A DNA stretch of 64,000 nucleotides. Source: Pirellulales bacterium (lineage in GTDB: Bacteria > Planctomycetota > Planctomycetia > Pirellulales > PALSA-1355). The stretch is taken from assembly GCA_022844125.1 (NCBI GenBank), contig JALHMI010000009.1, forward strand, positions 186,001-250,000. Reading direction: 5' to 3'. A program made the position numbers and the translations under genes. Position 1 is the first letter of the stretch, and each line of letters starts with the position of its first letter. The notes under the pieces were generated by a model, which was given only the letters and a program-made list of their open reading frames with translations, made no database searches and had not been told where the DNA came from. This document shows positions 62,372 through 64,000 of the stretch, piece after piece.

Positions 62372-63264
62372 TGCCCATCACAGGCGTATCCAACCAGGGT
62401 GTGAAGATCTCCTGCCGCTCGACCACGCCGGTCGAGTCCGGTCGGACCGCGCTTTTCATCCACGGTTTGAATACGAACCTGGCCTTCTGGCATCCGCTGA
62501 TCGTGCGGCAACTCGCCGCCGATCGACTCGTCCTCTGTTACGACCAGCGCGGCCACGGCGGTAGCGATATGCCGGCCACAGGCTACACGCTCGACCACCA
62601 GGTCGGCGACGCGCTGGCCGTGCTCGATGCGCACGAAGTCGCCGCCGCCGACGTCATCGCCCACAGCTTTGGCGCCGGTGTCGCGCTGCAACTTGCTCGC
62701 AAGCATCCAGATCGAGTGCGAACGATCACGGTGCTCGACGGTCGGATCCGCTCGATTCAAGGCGTCGTCCGCCTGGGCGATTGGGAGCACTTTCCGCGCT
62801 GGAGCCGGCAGCTTGCCGATGCCGGCATGACCGTCGACCCTACCTGGGAAATCGACTGCCGGCTCCCCGTTCGGCTCGAGGCCGTCGACTTCTCGCGCGT
62901 CTCCGGAGTCCTCGAAGCCGACGGTTTCTTCGTCCCGCGTCTGACCAACAAGCGCGCGGGTCAGAAGTACCGTAGATTGATCGCAGAAACGACGGCCTTC
63001 GAAGACTACGACCGCTGTGTTGGCCTGACGCGCGATGTGCTTTGCGAGATTCACCAGCCCACGCTGCTGGTTTACGGCACGCACTCGCCGTTCGTCCCCA
63101 GTTGCGAGATCCTCGCCGCCGAGATGCCCAACGTCCATGTTGAGCTGATCGCAGGCGCCGGCCACAATTTTCCGCTGTCGTTGCCCGAGCCGACGCTCCG
63201 CGCGCTCGCGGCCTGGCCGCCGCTCGGTGTCACGACTTCCGAAGTCTCTGAACTGACAAGTTAA
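62371..63264 (+). CDS. Alpha/beta hydrolase
   Basis: A 297-residue alpha/beta-hydrolase. The oxyanion HG is in FIHGLNTN, the nucleophile is Ser in IAHSFGAG, and the catalytic His is in GAGHNFPLS. The acid after strand 7, usually G-x-x-D, reads YGTHSPF without Asp; the Asp in VLDGR after strand 6 could take over, as in some hydrolases. It starts within the stop codon of the phosphodiesterase gene (TAATG), so translation is coupled. In a synthase operon it is a natural candidate for a thioesterase or product-releasing hydrolase, but this is inference. Confidence 0.88.
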   Translation: MPITGVSNQGVKISCRSTTPVESGRTALFIHGLNTNLAFWHPLIVRQLAADRLVLCYDQRGHGGSDMPATGYTLDHQVGDALAVLDAHEVAAADVIAHSFGAGVALQLARKHPDRVRTITVLDGRIRSIQGVVRLGDWEHFPRWSRQLADAGMTVDPTWEIDCRLPVRLEAVDFSRVSGVLEADGFFVPRLTNKRAGQKYRRLIAETTAFEDYDRCVGLTRDVLCEIHQPTLLVYGTHSPFVPSCEILAAEMPNVHVELIAGAGHNFPLSLPEPTLRALAAWPPLGVTTSEVSELTS

Positions 63265-63276
63265 GGTTGCAATCGC

Positions 63277-64000
63277 ATGGCTCAGTCCGAATCGACCATT
63301 CAAGTGCCGAACACCTGGTACGACGACGTGCTGTTCAAGCCGTTGTACCTGGAGTTCTACGAGCACAGCGATTTCGCCAATTTCGGCCTGTGGGACGAAG
63401 CCACGACCGGCCCACGCCAGGCCTGCGAAAACCTGGTGAACCGTCTGCAATCGCTGCTCCGCGACCAGCGGGGCACGATTCTCGACGTCGCCTGCGGCAA
63501 GGGCGAGACCACCCGCTGCCTGCTTGCCAACTATGCGCCCGAGGCGATCACAGCGATCAACATTTCGGAGCGTCAGGTCGAGCACGGCCGCACCCTTGTG
63601 CCGGGCGCGGTCTTCCGCTGCATGGACGCCGTGAACATGGACTTTGCCGACGAGTCGTTCGACAACATCATCTGCGTCGAGGCGGCGTTTCATTTCGACA
63701 CCCGCGAAAAGTTTCTGCGCGAGGCGCTGCGCGTGCTCAAGCCCGGCGGTACGCTGGCGCTCAGCGACATCCTCATGACACTTGAGGGCGAACGTGCCCG
63801 GCCGTATCGAACCGAGGCCAACTACCTGCCCGGCATCGAAGCGTATCGCGCACTTATCGAGGGTGCCGGTTTTACCAACGTGCGGATTGAAGACGTCACC
63901 GAGCAGTCGTGGTTTCCGTTCTTCCGCTACACCGTCAACTTTCTGCACGAGAAGTTCCTTCGCCGCCAGATCGACGAACCGACCCTCAAACGGCACCTCG
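63277..64000 (+). CDS. SAM-dependent methyltransferase (3' end outside window)
   Basis: The frame is open from ATG 63277 to the window end (241 codons seen). It is a class I methyltransferase of the Methyltransf_11 type: motif I LDVACGKGETT, then INISERQVEHG, DAVNMDFADESFDNI and KPGGTLALSD (motif post II). It follows the hydrolase by 12 nt and belongs to the same operon. The N-terminus (YDDVLFKPLYLEFYEHSDFANFGLW) resembles methyltransferases that act on small-molecule or polyketide substrates; O- or C-methylation of the synthase product is inferred. Confidence 0.9.
   Translation, partial: MAQSESTIQVPNTWYDDVLFKPLYLEFYEHSDFANFGLWDEATTGPRQACENLVNRLQSLLRDQRGTILDVACGKGETTRCLLANYAPEAITAINISERQVEHGRTLVPGAVFRCMDAVNMDFADESFDNIICVEAAFHFDTREKFLREALRVLKPGGTLALSDILMTLEGERARPYRTEANYLPGIEAYRALIEGAGFTNVRIEDVTEQSWFPFFRYTVNFLHEKFLRRQIDEPTLKRHL

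Overview
The window is a GC-rich chromosomal segment that looks planctomycetal, most like the Pirellulales. The evidence is the set of secreted families found almost only in that phylum (DUF1592/DUF1585 cytochrome proteins, DUF1552, PSCyt1-DUF1549-DUF1553, DUF1501), a chaperonin locus with two groEL genes around groES, and many long spurious antisense ORFs caused by GC-rich codon use. No insertion sequence, phage gene or CRISPR array was seen. One tRNA gene is present.

Region 1 (1-24450) is mostly housekeeping. It holds the end of a zinc metalloprotease, a P-II signalling protein, and a leftward chaperone block: groEL1, groES, groEL2, two strong hairpins, dnaJ, grpE, an FmdB-type zinc ribbon and yacG. 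Leftward genes follow for a double GNAT acetyltransferase, an M42 peptidase, a secreted thioredoxin/cytochrome/copper-monooxygenase-like fusion, mnmE, and a yidC with a PDZ domain in its periplasmic part. Then come a metallophosphoesterase, a BrkB/YihY membrane protein, a GYF_2 protein, a macrodomain protein, a beta-helix protein and tRNA-Ala(GGC).

Region 2 (24528-44345) reads as one divergent catabolic system around a FadR-type GntR regulator. Leftward is a tight operon: FGGY sugar kinase, tandem cyclase-family protein, Nramp-like transporter, SDR with an altered active site, fused E1 alpha-beta 2-oxoacid dehydrogenase, and its E2. Rightward, the regulator overlaps by ATGA a giant DUF1592 protein, followed by DUF1552, PSCyt1/DUF1549/DUF1553 and DUF1501 proteins, all apparently exported. 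I infer extracellular oxidation, uptake and intracellular breakdown of one unknown carbon source.

Region 3 (44362-64000, running off the edge) is a secondary-lipid or polyketide locus. A TPR protein and a small sulfotransferase point left. Rightward from a good sigma70-like promoter runs one operon: a 2998-residue megasynthase (two nitronate-monooxygenase-like halves, KS, AT, three PUFA-type ACPs, KR, DH), a 1700-residue partner (KS, AT, DH, phosphopantetheinyl transferase), a free ACP, an alkaline-phosphatase-superfamily phosphodiesterase, an alpha/beta hydrolase and a methyltransferase cut by the window end. It carries nearly all functions of a PfaA-E PUFA synthase, but with the enoyl reductase fused in front and the PPTase fused behind. 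It is the best candidate here for a poorly described biosynthetic system.
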